Below, in pieces: positions 33,672 to 42,426 of a DNA stretch of 64,000 nucleotides. The translations under genes were made by a program, and so were the position numbers. The notes below the pieces were generated by a model. It searched no databases. It was not told where the DNA came from and worked only from the letters and a program-made list of their open reading frames with translations. The stretch covers positions 1-64,000 of the forward strand of contig JBDTSP010000013.1 of the NCBI GenBank assembly GCA_039931065.1, written 5' to 3'. The stretch's first letter is position 1; each line of letters starts with the position of its first letter. The DNA is from CADEED01 sp039931065 (lineage in GTDB: Bacteria > Pseudomonadota > Gammaproteobacteria > Steroidobacterales > Steroidobacteraceae).

Positions 33672-35622
33672 AGTAGATAGCCGTCGCGGCGGCGACGTCG
33701 CTTCGCACCCAGCCGCGATACATACCGCTCGTATTCATGGCGAACGCGATGTTGCCCGCGCCGTCCATTGCGATCACGCCGCCATCGCCGCCGATGTCGC
33801 CGATATTCGCGATGGTCGCGGCGGCCGCCGACTGGACGCTCTCGCCGTTCCAGGCGATCCGGTCACACAGCTGGCGTGCGGCGCTGGCACGGATGAAGTA
33901 TTCGCCCGAGCCTGTCGCCGAGACCGCGCAGTTGCCGTCCGCGGCGTAAGTGCCCGCGCCGATGACAGGTGAATCGCCGACTCGTCCCCAGCGTTTGCCC
34001 GTCATGCCCCCGGTAGAAGTGCCCGCGGCCAGGTGTCCGTTCACGTCGATGGCCACGGCCCCGACCGTCCCGCGCGAATGGGTCGGGTCGAGCAACTTCG
34101 CGTTGTCGCGCCGCCATTCGAGCAGTTGTTGCCAGCGCTCCTCGGTGCGGAAATATTCAGGCGCAACCTGCGGCAGGCCCTGCTCCACCGAAAACTGATC
34201 CGCGCCTTCGCGCGCCAGCAACACGTGCGGCGACTTGAGCATGACCGCGCGCGCAAGACTTATCGGGTTACGGGTACGGGTCACACCCGCGACCGCGCCT
34301 GCCTTGCGCGTGGCGCCGTCCATGAGCGATGCGTCGAGCTCGTTGCGCCCTTCGGCGGTGAACACCGCGCCGCGTCCCGCGTTGAACATCGAATCGTCTT
34401 CGAGCACGCGGATCGCCGCTTCGACCGCATCCAGGCTCGCGCCACCACCCGCCAGTACCTTGCGTCCGGCTTCGAGCGCCGTGGCGAGCGCGGCGCGATA
34501 GGCCGCCTCTTTCGCCGGCGTGAGGTCGCCGCGCTCGATCACGCCCGCGCCGCCGTGAATGGCCAGCGTCCATTTGCGGACGGTCGCGGCTGCGGCTTCC
34601 GCTGCAGGCGTGATCGCAGCCGCCTTCAGAGCCGCGAGCGATGGCGCATCGAATTCGCCGCTGACGATGTTCACTTTCAATTCGAAGGACGGGCGCGTCA
34701 CGGCAAATGTTTTCAGGTCGATGCCGCTTTCGGCGCCGATGCCGACGACGGGCACGGCACGGAAGCTGAACGGCGCATTCGAGATCTGGTCCGGGGCACG
34801 CATCGGCCGCACCAGCCACGCGAAGCCGCGGCCGATGGAATGGACGCGGCCCATGCCATTCGCCTCGATACACAGCGCCGCCTTCTCGTCGATGCCTATC
34901 CCGGTGATGCCGGCGTCGGCGTGTTCGCCCGCGAGCCGGCCGACGAACACCAACAGGCGTCCCCAACGCTCGCGGATCGCGAAATGGGAGTCCGTGATCA
35001 CCTGCGATAGATAGGGCAGGTGCAGGAAATCCCCCACCAGCGTGACGCCGCTGCCGAGCGGGTTCCCCATCGCATCCGCGGAAACCAGGCTGCCGCCGTC
35101 CATCGCGCCGTAGCTGTACGCACCGAGAATCGCGAGACCCGCGCTGGTGCCGCCCACCGGCTTGCCCGACCGCACGTGGTCTTCGACCAGTGCGTTGAGC
35201 GGCGTGCCTTTGAAATAACGCACGTAGCTAGACTGGTCGCCACCGCCGAAGAAGATGCCGTCGGCGCGGCGCAGGATCGCGAGCACGCGCGGGTCGCTGG
35301 CCGCAGTACGCGAATGGAACACGATTGTCTCGACCGACGCCGCGCCGCCGATCTCCTTGAGAAAATCCTCCTGCAGGTCGGCGCCGCCCGAGGCGCGCAG
35401 GATCACGAGGTGACCGTGGCCCATTTTTTCGACGAACCAGCGGAACGCCGGCACCGGCCAGTCGCCGCCGCCGAGCAGCATGAGGGCGCCTTCCGTCGCG
35501 CCGGGACGGGCGGCGTCCAGTTTTCCGGCGACGTAGTAGTCGTACGTCGCGGCCGGCTTGGTGGCCGCATTCGCCGCGCCAACGATCAGTGCCAGGCTTA
35601 CAAACAGCGAACCTTTCAGCAT
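33649..35622 (-). CDS. Secreted fusion: cyanophycinase-like (S51) plus isoaspartyl peptidase / L-asparaginase
   Basis: This 657-residue protein joins two enzymes acting on beta-linked aspartyl bonds. Residues 1-20 are a signal peptide. Residues about 27-340 are an S51 cyanophycinase-like domain: Gln130 in FFGGGDQSSY, nucleophile Ser160 in GGTSAGLAILG and His213 in DSHFAIRERWG. Residues about 350-650 are a plant-type isoaspartyl peptidase: WTLAIHGGAGVIERG, nucleophile Thr519 at the start of TVGAVAIDVNGHLAAGTST, and GRVGDSPVIGAGTYA. Autocleavage before Thr519 would normally activate this half. Cyanophycinase releases beta-Asp-Arg dipeptides and isoaspartyl peptidase splits them, so one protein could take the polymer to free Asp and Arg. 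The TonB receptor is divergent from it. Confidence 0.88.
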   Translation of the reverse strand: MLKGSLFVSLALIVGAANAATKPAATYDYYVAGKLDAARPGATEGALMLLGGGDWPVPAFRWFVEKMGHGHLVILRASGGADLQEDFLKEIGGAASVETIVFHSRTAASDPRVLAILRRADGIFFGGGDQSSYVRYFKGTPLNALVEDHVRSGKPVGGTSAGLAILGAYSYGAMDGGSLVSADAMGNPLGSGVTLVGDFLHLPYLSQVITDSHFAIRERWGRLLVFVGRLAGEHADAGITGIGIDEKAALCIEANGMGRVHSIGRGFAWLVRPMRAPDQISNAPFSFRAVPVVGIGAESGIDLKTFAVTRPSFELKVNIVSGEFDAPSLAALKAAAITPAAEAAAATVRKWTLAIHGGAGVIERGDLTPAKEAAYRAALATALEAGRKVLAGGGASLDAVEAAIRVLEDDSMFNAGRGAVFTAEGRNELDASLMDGATRKAGAVAGVTRTRNPISLARAVMLKSPHVLLAREGADQFSVEQGLPQVAPEYFRTEERWQQLLEWRRDNAKLLDPTHSRGTVGAVAIDVNGHLAAGTSTGGMTGKRWGRVGDSPVIGAGTYAADGNCAVSATGSGEYFIRASAARQLCDRIAWNGESVQSAAAATIANIGDIGGDGGVIAMDGAGNIAFAMNTSGMYRGWVRSDVAAATAIYSNEPGPR

Positions 35623-35726
35623 CTTCGCCCCTCGATTCGTCGCGGTGCGACGCGTGGGCGCGAAGCTTTACACAAATCGTGGGGACTCGCGTCGCGCCGC
35701 AGTCGACGCTGGACCTGCCGCACCCC

Positions 35727-35732
35727 TAGAAT
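35727..35732 (+). promoter_or_regulatory. Candidate -10 box for the TonB receptor gene
   Basis: TAGAAT stands 35 bases before the ATG at 35767 in the 144-base divergent gap with the fusion peptidase. A strong Shine-Dalgarno GGGGAG lies at 35756-35761. The -35 region is unclear. The shared gap would allow joint control of both transcripts. Confidence 0.35.
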
Positions 35733-35766
35733 CGACGCGCGAGTCGTGTTCAATCGGGGAGAAAAA

Positions 35767-38544
35767 ATGAAGTATCAGGTCCTGGCCTCAGTGGCCGCTT
35801 TCACCGCGCTCACATCGATCGCCCAGGCGCAGGAAGAAAAATCCGACCTCGAAGAGGTCACCGTCATCGGCTCGCGCATTCCGAGGCTGAAAGCGGAAGG
35901 ACCCGCTCCCATCACCGTCATCGATGCAGCGCAGATCGCGGCCGATGGCCTCACCAGCGTGCCCGACGTGCTCAAGGTGCTGACGCAGAACAGCGGCGCC
36001 ACGCAGAGCCAGCAGTCGTTCAATGGCGCGGATTTCACGCCCGGCGCCGAGCAGGTCGACCTGCGCGGTCTCGGCTCCAATCACACGCTGGTCCTCGTGA
36101 ACGGCCGGCGCATCGCGGATTTTCCGCTGCCGTTCAACGGCCTCAGCAACTTCACCGACATCTCCAATATTCCGGTCGGCATGATCGACAAGATCGAGGT
36201 GCTCTCCGGCAGCGCCTCGGCCATCTATGGCTCCGACGCCATCGCGGGCGTCGTCAACTTCGTACTCAAGAAAGATGTCGAGGGCACGGCTTTGAGTTAT
36301 CGGGTCGGCACCACGCAACATGGTGGCGGTGACACGCATCGCCTGTCCCTGTCGACCGGCTTTTCGCGCGAGCGGTTTCACGCGGTGTTCGGCGTCGAAC
36401 TGCTCGATCAGAAGCCGCTGTGGGCGTTTGACCGTCCGATCCAGGATTCGGTCGCCGACAACCCCACACTCGACGGCGACGCGCCCGTGGCGCGCCGCGA
36501 CTTCCTGCGCATCGAGCCCGACGAAGAGGTTTATGTCGATCCGGGCCAGGCGACTTGCGACGCGCTCTCCGGCACCAACAAGGGCACGACCACCTACGGC
36601 ACACGTCCGGGCTGGGGTCCTTACGACGACGATCTCGAGGACTACGGTCCCGGCCATTTCTGCGGCAGCGAACAATCGATCGGCTACGGCACGGTCTTGA
36701 ATTCCCGCCGCGGCGTCACTGCCTACAGCTCGCTCAACTTCGACCTTTCGGATACGACCACGCTGTTCACCGACGTCATGATCGGCGTGAGCAAGGTCAA
36801 GTTGTTCAAGGACGTGCAGTCGTGGCAGTTCATGGACGCCAACGGCAGTGAAGACGGCATCTTCTTCAACAACACCGATGGCGTTCTGGACCTCTGGTAT
36901 CGCCAGTTCACGCCCGAGGAGATGGGCGGTCTCGAACGCGGCATGGTCCACAGCGACCAGAAAACCATCACGATCACGCCCGGCATCAGGGGGCGTATCG
37001 GCGACAACTGGGGCTACGAGGCTTACCTGAATCATTCGGAATACGAACTCAAGGTGTCTTGGCCGCAGATCGTTGCGTCCGCCGCGAACGAATTGTTCCT
37101 CGGGCAGCAGGTCGGCGTCGACGACGACAGTGGTTATGCCAGTTTCGACGCGGACATCGCGCGGCTCTACACCCCGCTCACCCGCGCTGAATACGATTCC
37201 ATCGCGACGCGTACCCTCTACCATCCGGAATCGCGCAACGACTACGCCTCGTTCACGTTGACGAACGGCCAGCTGTTCGACCTGCCCGCAGGCCCGGTCG
37301 GCTTCGCCGCGAACCTCGAAGCGGGCAACCAGAGCTACGCGCTCAAGCCCGATCCGCTGGCCCTCGAGTATTACTACTACGGCTGGCGGGATCAGGACGG
37401 TCACGGCTCGCGCAATCACTGGTCGGGTAGTTATGAGTTCCGCGTTCCGTTGCTCGAGAATCTCGAGCTGAACACCGCCGGGCGCTACGACAACTACCAC
37501 TTCGCCGGCAATGACACCGGCGAGTTCACGTACAACCTCGGCCTCGAGTTCCGGCCGGTCCCGAGCCTGTTGGTGCGCGGCTACTACGGCACCGGCTTCC
37601 GCGCCCCCGACCTGCACTATGTGTTCGCGGGCGAAGGCAACGTGCATCCTTCCGGCACCGACTACTTCCTGTGCCGCACCGAGGAGCCCGACGAGGAACT
37701 CGACGACTGCACGTTTTCAGACGAAGGCATCGTCGAGACACGCTCGGGCAATCGCGAGCTCGAATCCGAAACCAGCAAGTCCTGGGGCGCCGGCCTCGTG
37801 TGGTCGCCGGGCGAGGACTTCCTCGTCTCGCTCGACTACTTCAGCGTGGAGCTCGAGAACAAGGTGCTCGACCTGAGCGTCGACCAGTTGCTGCGGGACG
37901 AAGCGGATTGCCGCATCGGCGAAACCACCAACGGCACGACGGTGGATGCGGGTTCGCCCACCTGCGTCGATGCGATCGCGCGCGTGGAGCGTTATCCCCT
38001 GACGAACCCCATCGCACCGGGTGAGTTGTTCGGCGTGCGCGTGAATCCGATCAACGTCGCCAACGAGACCACGGATGGCGTGGACATCGGAATACGCTGG
38101 CGGCTGCCGGTGGGCGCATCGTCGTTCACCTTCAATGGCGCGTGGACCAAAGTGTTCGGCCACGAGTCGCAGCAATACCCGGGTGACCCGACCATCGATC
38201 AGTTCCGCCTGGATTCCGGCTTCGTGATCCCGCGCAGCAAGGCAAGCGCCAGCGTCACGTTCGACACGGGTCCATTCAGCGCCACGGTGAGCGCGCGCCG
38301 GCTCGACCGCCTGACGAACTGGGACGAGGACGCGCGCATCCCGGCGAGCGTCTGGACCAACTTCTCGGCTTCGTACGAGATCTCGGAGGCTGCCAGCGTG
38401 CGCCTGACGGTCGATAACGTCACCGACAAGAACCCCGTGAAGGATCCGACCTACTCGAGTTATCCGTACTACGACATCTCGTGGTTCGACTCGGTGGGCC
38501 GCGCTTTCTTCCTCGAGGTCAACTACAAGTTCGGCGGACAATGA
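35767..38544 (+). CDS. TonB-dependent outer-membrane receptor
   Basis: This 925-residue protein imports a ligand across the outer membrane using TonB energy. It has a signal peptide (LASVAAFTALTSIAQAQ). The TonB-box/plug start is EEVTVIGSRIPR, and the plug continues with LRGLGSNHTLVLVNGRRIAD and EVLSGSASAIYGSDAIAGVV. The C-terminal barrel ends RAFFLEVNYKFGGQ. The pattern is that of receptors used by xanthomonads for oligosaccharides or peptides rather than siderophores; ligand identity is not readable. The ATG at 35767 is preceded by GGGGAGAAAAA. The LysE-type exporter overlaps its stop as ATGA. Confidence 0.94.
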   Translation: MKYQVLASVAAFTALTSIAQAQEEKSDLEEVTVIGSRIPRLKAEGPAPITVIDAAQIAADGLTSVPDVLKVLTQNSGATQSQQSFNGADFTPGAEQVDLRGLGSNHTLVLVNGRRIADFPLPFNGLSNFTDISNIPVGMIDKIEVLSGSASAIYGSDAIAGVVNFVLKKDVEGTALSYRVGTTQHGGGDTHRLSLSTGFSRERFHAVFGVELLDQKPLWAFDRPIQDSVADNPTLDGDAPVARRDFLRIEPDEEVYVDPGQATCDALSGTNKGTTTYGTRPGWGPYDDDLEDYGPGHFCGSEQSIGYGTVLNSRRGVTAYSSLNFDLSDTTTLFTDVMIGVSKVKLFKDVQSWQFMDANGSEDGIFFNNTDGVLDLWYRQFTPEEMGGLERGMVHSDQKTITITPGIRGRIGDNWGYEAYLNHSEYELKVSWPQIVASAANELFLGQQVGVDDDSGYASFDADIARLYTPLTRAEYDSIATRTLYHPESRNDYASFTLTNGQLFDLPAGPVGFAANLEAGNQSYALKPDPLALEYYYYGWRDQDGHGSRNHWSGSYEFRVPLLENLELNTAGRYDNYHFAGNDTGEFTYNLGLEFRPVPSLLVRGYYGTGFRAPDLHYVFAGEGNVHPSGTDYFLCRTEEPDEELDDCTFSDEGIVETRSGNRELESETSKSWGAGLVWSPGEDFLVSLDYFSVELENKVLDLSVDQLLRDEADCRIGETTNGTTVDAGSPTCVDAIARVERYPLTNPIAPGELFGVRVNPINVANETTDGVDIGIRWRLPVGASSFTFNGAWTKVFGHESQQYPGDPTIDQFRLDSGFVIPRSKASASVTFDTGPFSATVSARRLDRLTNWDEDARIPASVWTNFSASYEISEAASVRLTVDNVTDKNPVKDPTYSSYPYYDISWFDSVGRAFFLEVNYKFGGQ

Positions 38545-39158
38545 GTGTTTACGGACTGCTGACCTTCTGCGCGGTGTACGCGCTGGCCGTCGCGACGCCG
38601 GGGCCCGGCGTCGCGGCGATCATCGCGCGTTCGCTGGCGCATGGACTGCGCGGCGCCCCGGCATTCATCGGCGGCTTCGTGGTCGGCGACTTCATCTGGT
38701 TCGCGATCGCGGCCACCGGTCTCGCCGCGCTGGCGAAGACGGCCGCGGCGCTGTTCATCGCCATCAAGTGGGCCGGCGTTGCCTATCTACTGTACCTGGC
38801 CTGGAAACTATGGACGGCGCCGGCCGAACGCGTGGCGGTGACCGGCAGCCAGGATGACGGTCAACACGGCTGGCGCGCGTTCGTCGCCAGCCTGATGCTC
38901 ACACTCGCAAATCCCAAGGCCATCCTGTTCTTCCTGGCGTTGCTGCCGACGGTCATCGACATGACTTCCCTGAACCTCGTGCGCTTCGTCGAGATCTCCG
39001 CCGCGATGGCCGTGGTGCTGCCCGCGGTGCTCGGCAGCTACGCCCTGCTGGCGACCAAGGCACGGCTGCTGTTCACGACGCCTGCGGCGGTGCGCAGATT
39101 GAATCGCTCGTCGGGTGTAGCGATGGCGGGCGCGGCCGTGGTAGTCGCGACGCGGTGA
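38541..39158 (+). CDS. LysE/RhtB family amino-acid exporter
   Basis: This 205-residue inner-membrane protein has about six hydrophobic segments. AVATPGPGVAAIIARSLAHG is the family's N-terminal signature, and LTLANPKAILFFLALLP is the second conserved motif. Members export basic or neutral amino acids and homoserine lactones. Its ATG overlaps the TonB receptor stop as ATGA, an unusual partnership. Since the divergent fusion enzyme could release arginine, an arginine-efflux role is plausible but inferred. Confidence 0.92.
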   Translation: MSVYGLLTFCAVYALAVATPGPGVAAIIARSLAHGLRGAPAFIGGFVVGDFIWFAIAATGLAALAKTAAALFIAIKWAGVAYLLYLAWKLWTAPAERVAVTGSQDDGQHGWRAFVASLMLTLANPKAILFFLALLPTVIDMTSLNLVRFVEISAAMAVVLPAVLGSYALLATKARLLFTTPAAVRRLNRSSGVAMAGAAVVVATR

Positions 39159-39184
39159 CAGAACGGCTCGCGTCGCGCGGACGC

Positions 39185-40153
39185 CTACTTCACGTCCTCT
39201 AACTTCCACGCAAGCGTCACCCGCGCCTCGCCGGAATATTTTCCGGAATGGATGGCGGCACCGTGTCCCAGCGTCAACTTCACGGTCGTGTTCTTGGTGC
39301 CCGCGCGCGGTACGTGCCGCAGCTGCGCGCTGACCCAGTCGTAGACTTCGCCGTGGGTCGCAGCTTCGCCGCTCGACTTGTCCGTCCGGCCGCGCATCGT
39401 CATCACCGAGCTGCCCTGCGCCGCGGGCAGTATCGCGCCGTCGGTATAGTAGGAATTGTCCACCGGATCCAGCACCAGCGTGTGCTGGTTGCAGATCAGG
39501 CCAACCTCGACCGCGTTGCTGTTGTAGTCGGCCGTGTCGTGGATCGTGTACGGCACCGCGCCCGAGGTATCGCCAACCGTACCCTGCGTCATGCGATCGA
39601 CATACACATGCGCGGTCGCGCCGCATTTGTCGAAGCCGAAGTAGTTTAGGTAACGCGGCGGTTCATCGCCGGTGTACGCGACCACATCGCCGGCATTGGC
39701 GCCGCTACCTTTATCCATGTTCATCAGCAGCTCCTGCGCTTCCTGCGCGAGCTTCATGAGGCAAGCCTGGTCAGCGTCGCAGGCCGCCTGCTTCGTCGTC
39801 ACGTAGTCCCGGATCTGCTGCTGGCTAAGCTGCTTCACGGGCGGCTTGCCTTGCGCCTTGTTGACCTTCGCGTGCACGCCCTGCGCGAGGCCCATCATCT
39901 TCTGGGCGTACTCCGGATCCTTGCTGTTGAACTGCGCGAGTTCGCCGTCGGATTGCAGGTAGGTGACGAGCGTGTAGCCCTCGCGGAATTTGGCGCTGGT
40001 GCGATCGGTGCCGGTGCCGATGACACCCTCGGTGCCCTCGACCTTCACGTCGATGGTCAGACGCGCGCGTTTCGTCGCGGCGCCGGCCAGGGCGGGTACA
40101 AAAGTGGCGCAGGTCAGCAGCACCGCGAACACGCGGATGTTCATCGAAGTCAT
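39185..40153 (-). CDS. Secreted protein of unknown function
   Basis: I do not recognise a family. The start at ATG 40153 follows GGGAGAG closely and gives 322 residues with a signal peptide (NIRVFAVLLTCATFVPALAGAA). Four cysteines are visible in the mature part, including CDADQAC near the middle and one each in FDKCGATAHVY and LICNQHTL. The protein looks mostly beta-rich, with a helical stretch around KQAACDADQACLMKLAQEAQ. It lies 33 bases downstream of parC on the same strand, but a functional link is unlikely. Gene reality is supported by the start signal, the signal peptide and the codon pattern. Confidence 0.8.
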   Translation of the reverse strand: MTSMNIRVFAVLLTCATFVPALAGAATKRARLTIDVKVEGTEGVIGTGTDRTSAKFREGYTLVTYLQSDGELAQFNSKDPEYAQKMMGLAQGVHAKVNKAQGKPPVKQLSQQQIRDYVTTKQAACDADQACLMKLAQEAQELLMNMDKGSGANAGDVVAYTGDEPPRYLNYFGFDKCGATAHVYVDRMTQGTVGDTSGAVPYTIHDTADYNSNAVEVGLICNQHTLVLDPVDNSYYTDGAILPAAQGSSVMTMRGRTDKSSGEAATHGEVYDWVSAQLRHVPRAGTKNTTVKLTLGHGAAIHSGKYSGEARVTLAWKLEDVK

Positions 40154-40186
40154 GATTTCTCTCCCGCGCCTCACCGGGCGCTTACT

Positions 40187-42424
40187 TCATTCTGTTTCGA
40201 GCGTGTCGACCGTGCGCCAGCCGCGCGGCAGCACCGAGCCGCGTTGCGCACGCTGGCCTTTGTATTCCTTGAGGTCGGCCCAGGAGAGCGTCATCTTCCG
40301 TTCCCCTGACCTGACTACCAGCGATTTGTCTTTCGCCACGACTGCCATGCCCGTCAGGAAATCTTCACGGCTCGCGAATTTCTTCGCCGGAATGTCGAAC
40401 AGCTTGTTGCCCTTGCCGCGCGCGAGTTCCGGCACGTCTTTCACGGGGAATACCAGCAACTTGCCGCCTTCCGACGTGACCGCGACCAGCGCGTCGTCGC
40501 CTGGTACGGACGCCGGTGCCAGCACCAGTCCGCCCTCCGGCACATTGATGAGGCCCTTGCCCGCCTTGTTGCGCGTGAAGGTTTCCTTCAGACGCACGGT
40601 GAATCCGTAACCCGCATCGGTTGCGACCAGCCAGAGATCTTCGGGCTCGCCGATCATCACGCCGCGCCACTTGGCGCCATCCGGCGGATCGACGCGCGAG
40701 GACATGGGTTCGCCCAGGCTGCGCGCGGACGGCAGCGAGTGCGCGATGAGGCTGTACGCACGGCCGGTGGAATCGAGGAACACCGCCTGCTGCACGCTGC
40801 GTCCCTTGGCCGCGTGCTGATATTCGTCGCCGGATTTGTATTGCAGCGCGCGCGGATCGATCTCGTGACCCTTGGCCGAACGCACGAAGCCACCCTTCGA
40901 CAGGACAATCGTTGCCGGCTCGTTCGCGATCAGTTCGGTTTCGTCGATCGCCTGCGCCGCTTCGCGCTCCACGATCTTCGTGCGGCGGTCGTCGCCATAC
41001 TTCGCGGCGTCGGCTTCGATCTCCGAGGCGATGAGTTTTTTCAGCTTGGCCTTCGACTTGAGGTAACTCTCGAGCTCCTCGCGTTCCTCGGCAAGCTTCT
41101 TCTGCTCGTCGCGGATCTTCATCTCTTCGAGCTTGGCGAGATGACGCAGTTTCGTTTCGAGTATGGCTTCGGCCTGGATCTCCGAGAGCTTGAACCGCTT
41201 CATGAGGACGGGCTTGGGCTCGTCCTCGCGCCGGATGATGCGGATCACTTCATCCAGATTGAGATAGGCAGCCAGCAAGCCGTCAAGGATGTGCAGCCGC
41301 TTGTCGACCTTGTCGAGGCGGAACTGCAGGCGGCGCGTCACGGTGGTGGTGCGGAATGCCAGCCATTCGTTGAGCAGGTCGCGCAGGCCCATAACCTTGG
41401 GCTTGCCCTCGAGCGTGATCACGTTGATGTTCACGCGATAGTTGCGCTCGAGGTCCGTGGTCGCGAACAGGTGCGCCATGAGCTGCGCGACGTCGGTGCG
41501 CTTCTTCGGCTCGATGACGATGCGGATGCGCTCTTCGTGATCGGACTCGTCGCGGATGTCCTCGACCATCGGCAGTTTCTTCTCGCGCATCTGCTGCGCG
41601 ATCTGCTCGATGATCTTGTTGCCCGACACCTGGTACGGAAGCTGGTTGATGACGATGACGTCGTCTTCTTCCTTGTACGTGGCGCGCGCCTTGTAGCTGC
41701 CGTTGCCCGTGTTGTAGATCTCGAGCAGGTCGGCCTTCGGCGAGATGATTTCACCGCCCGTGGGAAGGTCCGGCCCGCGCACGTATTTCATGAGCGAGCG
41801 CGTCTGCGCCTCGGGCTCATCGAGCAGGTGAATGCAGGCCTGGGCGATCTCGCGCAGGTTGTGCGGCGGGATGTCGGTGGACATGCCGACCGCGATACCC
41901 TGCGTGCCGTTCAGCAATACGTTGGGCAGACGTGCGGGAAGGAACGCGGGTTCTTCGAGCGTTCCGTCGAAGTTCGGCTGCCAATCCACCGTGCCGTCCG
42001 AAAGCTCCGAGAGCAGCACTTCGGCGTAACGCGTGAGCTTGGACTCCGTGTAACGCATCGCGGCGAAGGACTTCGGGTCGTCGATGCTGCCCCAGTTTCC
42101 TTGTCCATCGACAATGGGATAGCGATAAGAGAAATCCTGCGCCATCAGCACCATGGCTTCGTAGCAGGCCGAATCGCCGTGCGGATGGAACTTGCCGATG
42201 ACGTCGCCGATGGTGCGGGCCGACTTCTTGTGTTTCTGCCCGGACGACAGACCGAGCTCGCTCATCGCGTAGGTGATGCGGCGCTGCACGGGCTTGAGGC
42301 CGTCGGACAGCGCGGGCAGCGCACGATCCAGGATCACGTACATCGAGTAGTCGAGATACGCCTTTTCGGTGAAGACGCGCAGCGGCTGCTTTTCCACGCC
42401 TTCGAAATTCAGTTCGTCTTGCAT
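40187..42424 (-). CDS. parC: DNA topoisomerase IV subunit A
   Basis: ParC cuts and rejoins DNA to decatenate daughter chromosomes together with ParE. The catalytic Tyr125 is in AAMRYTESKL. The quinolone region is KFHPHGDSACYEAMV, with Ser85 and Glu89 matching the drug-sensitive residues of E. coli ParC. The length of 745 residues and a C-terminal domain without the GyrA-box support ParC rather than GyrA. It starts 2 bases after parE, so the two subunits are made from one mRNA. Confidence 0.96.
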   Translation of the reverse strand: MQDELNFEGVEKQPLRVFTEKAYLDYSMYVILDRALPALSDGLKPVQRRITYAMSELGLSSGQKHKKSARTIGDVIGKFHPHGDSACYEAMVLMAQDFSYRYPIVDGQGNWGSIDDPKSFAAMRYTESKLTRYAEVLLSELSDGTVDWQPNFDGTLEEPAFLPARLPNVLLNGTQGIAVGMSTDIPPHNLREIAQACIHLLDEPEAQTRSLMKYVRGPDLPTGGEIISPKADLLEIYNTGNGSYKARATYKEEDDVIVINQLPYQVSGNKIIEQIAQQMREKKLPMVEDIRDESDHEERIRIVIEPKKRTDVAQLMAHLFATTDLERNYRVNINVITLEGKPKVMGLRDLLNEWLAFRTTTVTRRLQFRLDKVDKRLHILDGLLAAYLNLDEVIRIIRREDEPKPVLMKRFKLSEIQAEAILETKLRHLAKLEEMKIRDEQKKLAEEREELESYLKSKAKLKKLIASEIEADAAKYGDDRRTKIVEREAAQAIDETELIANEPATIVLSKGGFVRSAKGHEIDPRALQYKSGDEYQHAAKGRSVQQAVFLDSTGRAYSLIAHSLPSARSLGEPMSSRVDPPDGAKWRGVMIGEPEDLWLVATDAGYGFTVRLKETFTRNKAGKGLINVPEGGLVLAPASVPGDDALVAVTSEGGKLLVFPVKDVPELARGKGNKLFDIPAKKFASREDFLTGMAVVAKDKSLVVRSGERKMTLSWADLKEYKGQRAQRGSVLPRGWRTVDTLETE

Positions 42425-42426
42425 AG

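Noticed and set aside
35788..37647. 619-residue open frame antisense to the TonB receptor
   Set aside because: Composition is that of a shadow frame, with no start signal or family motif.
40187..42424. Possible quinolone-resistance change in ParC
   Set aside because: Ser85 and Glu89 match the sensitive form of the E. coli protein, so no resistance change is visible.
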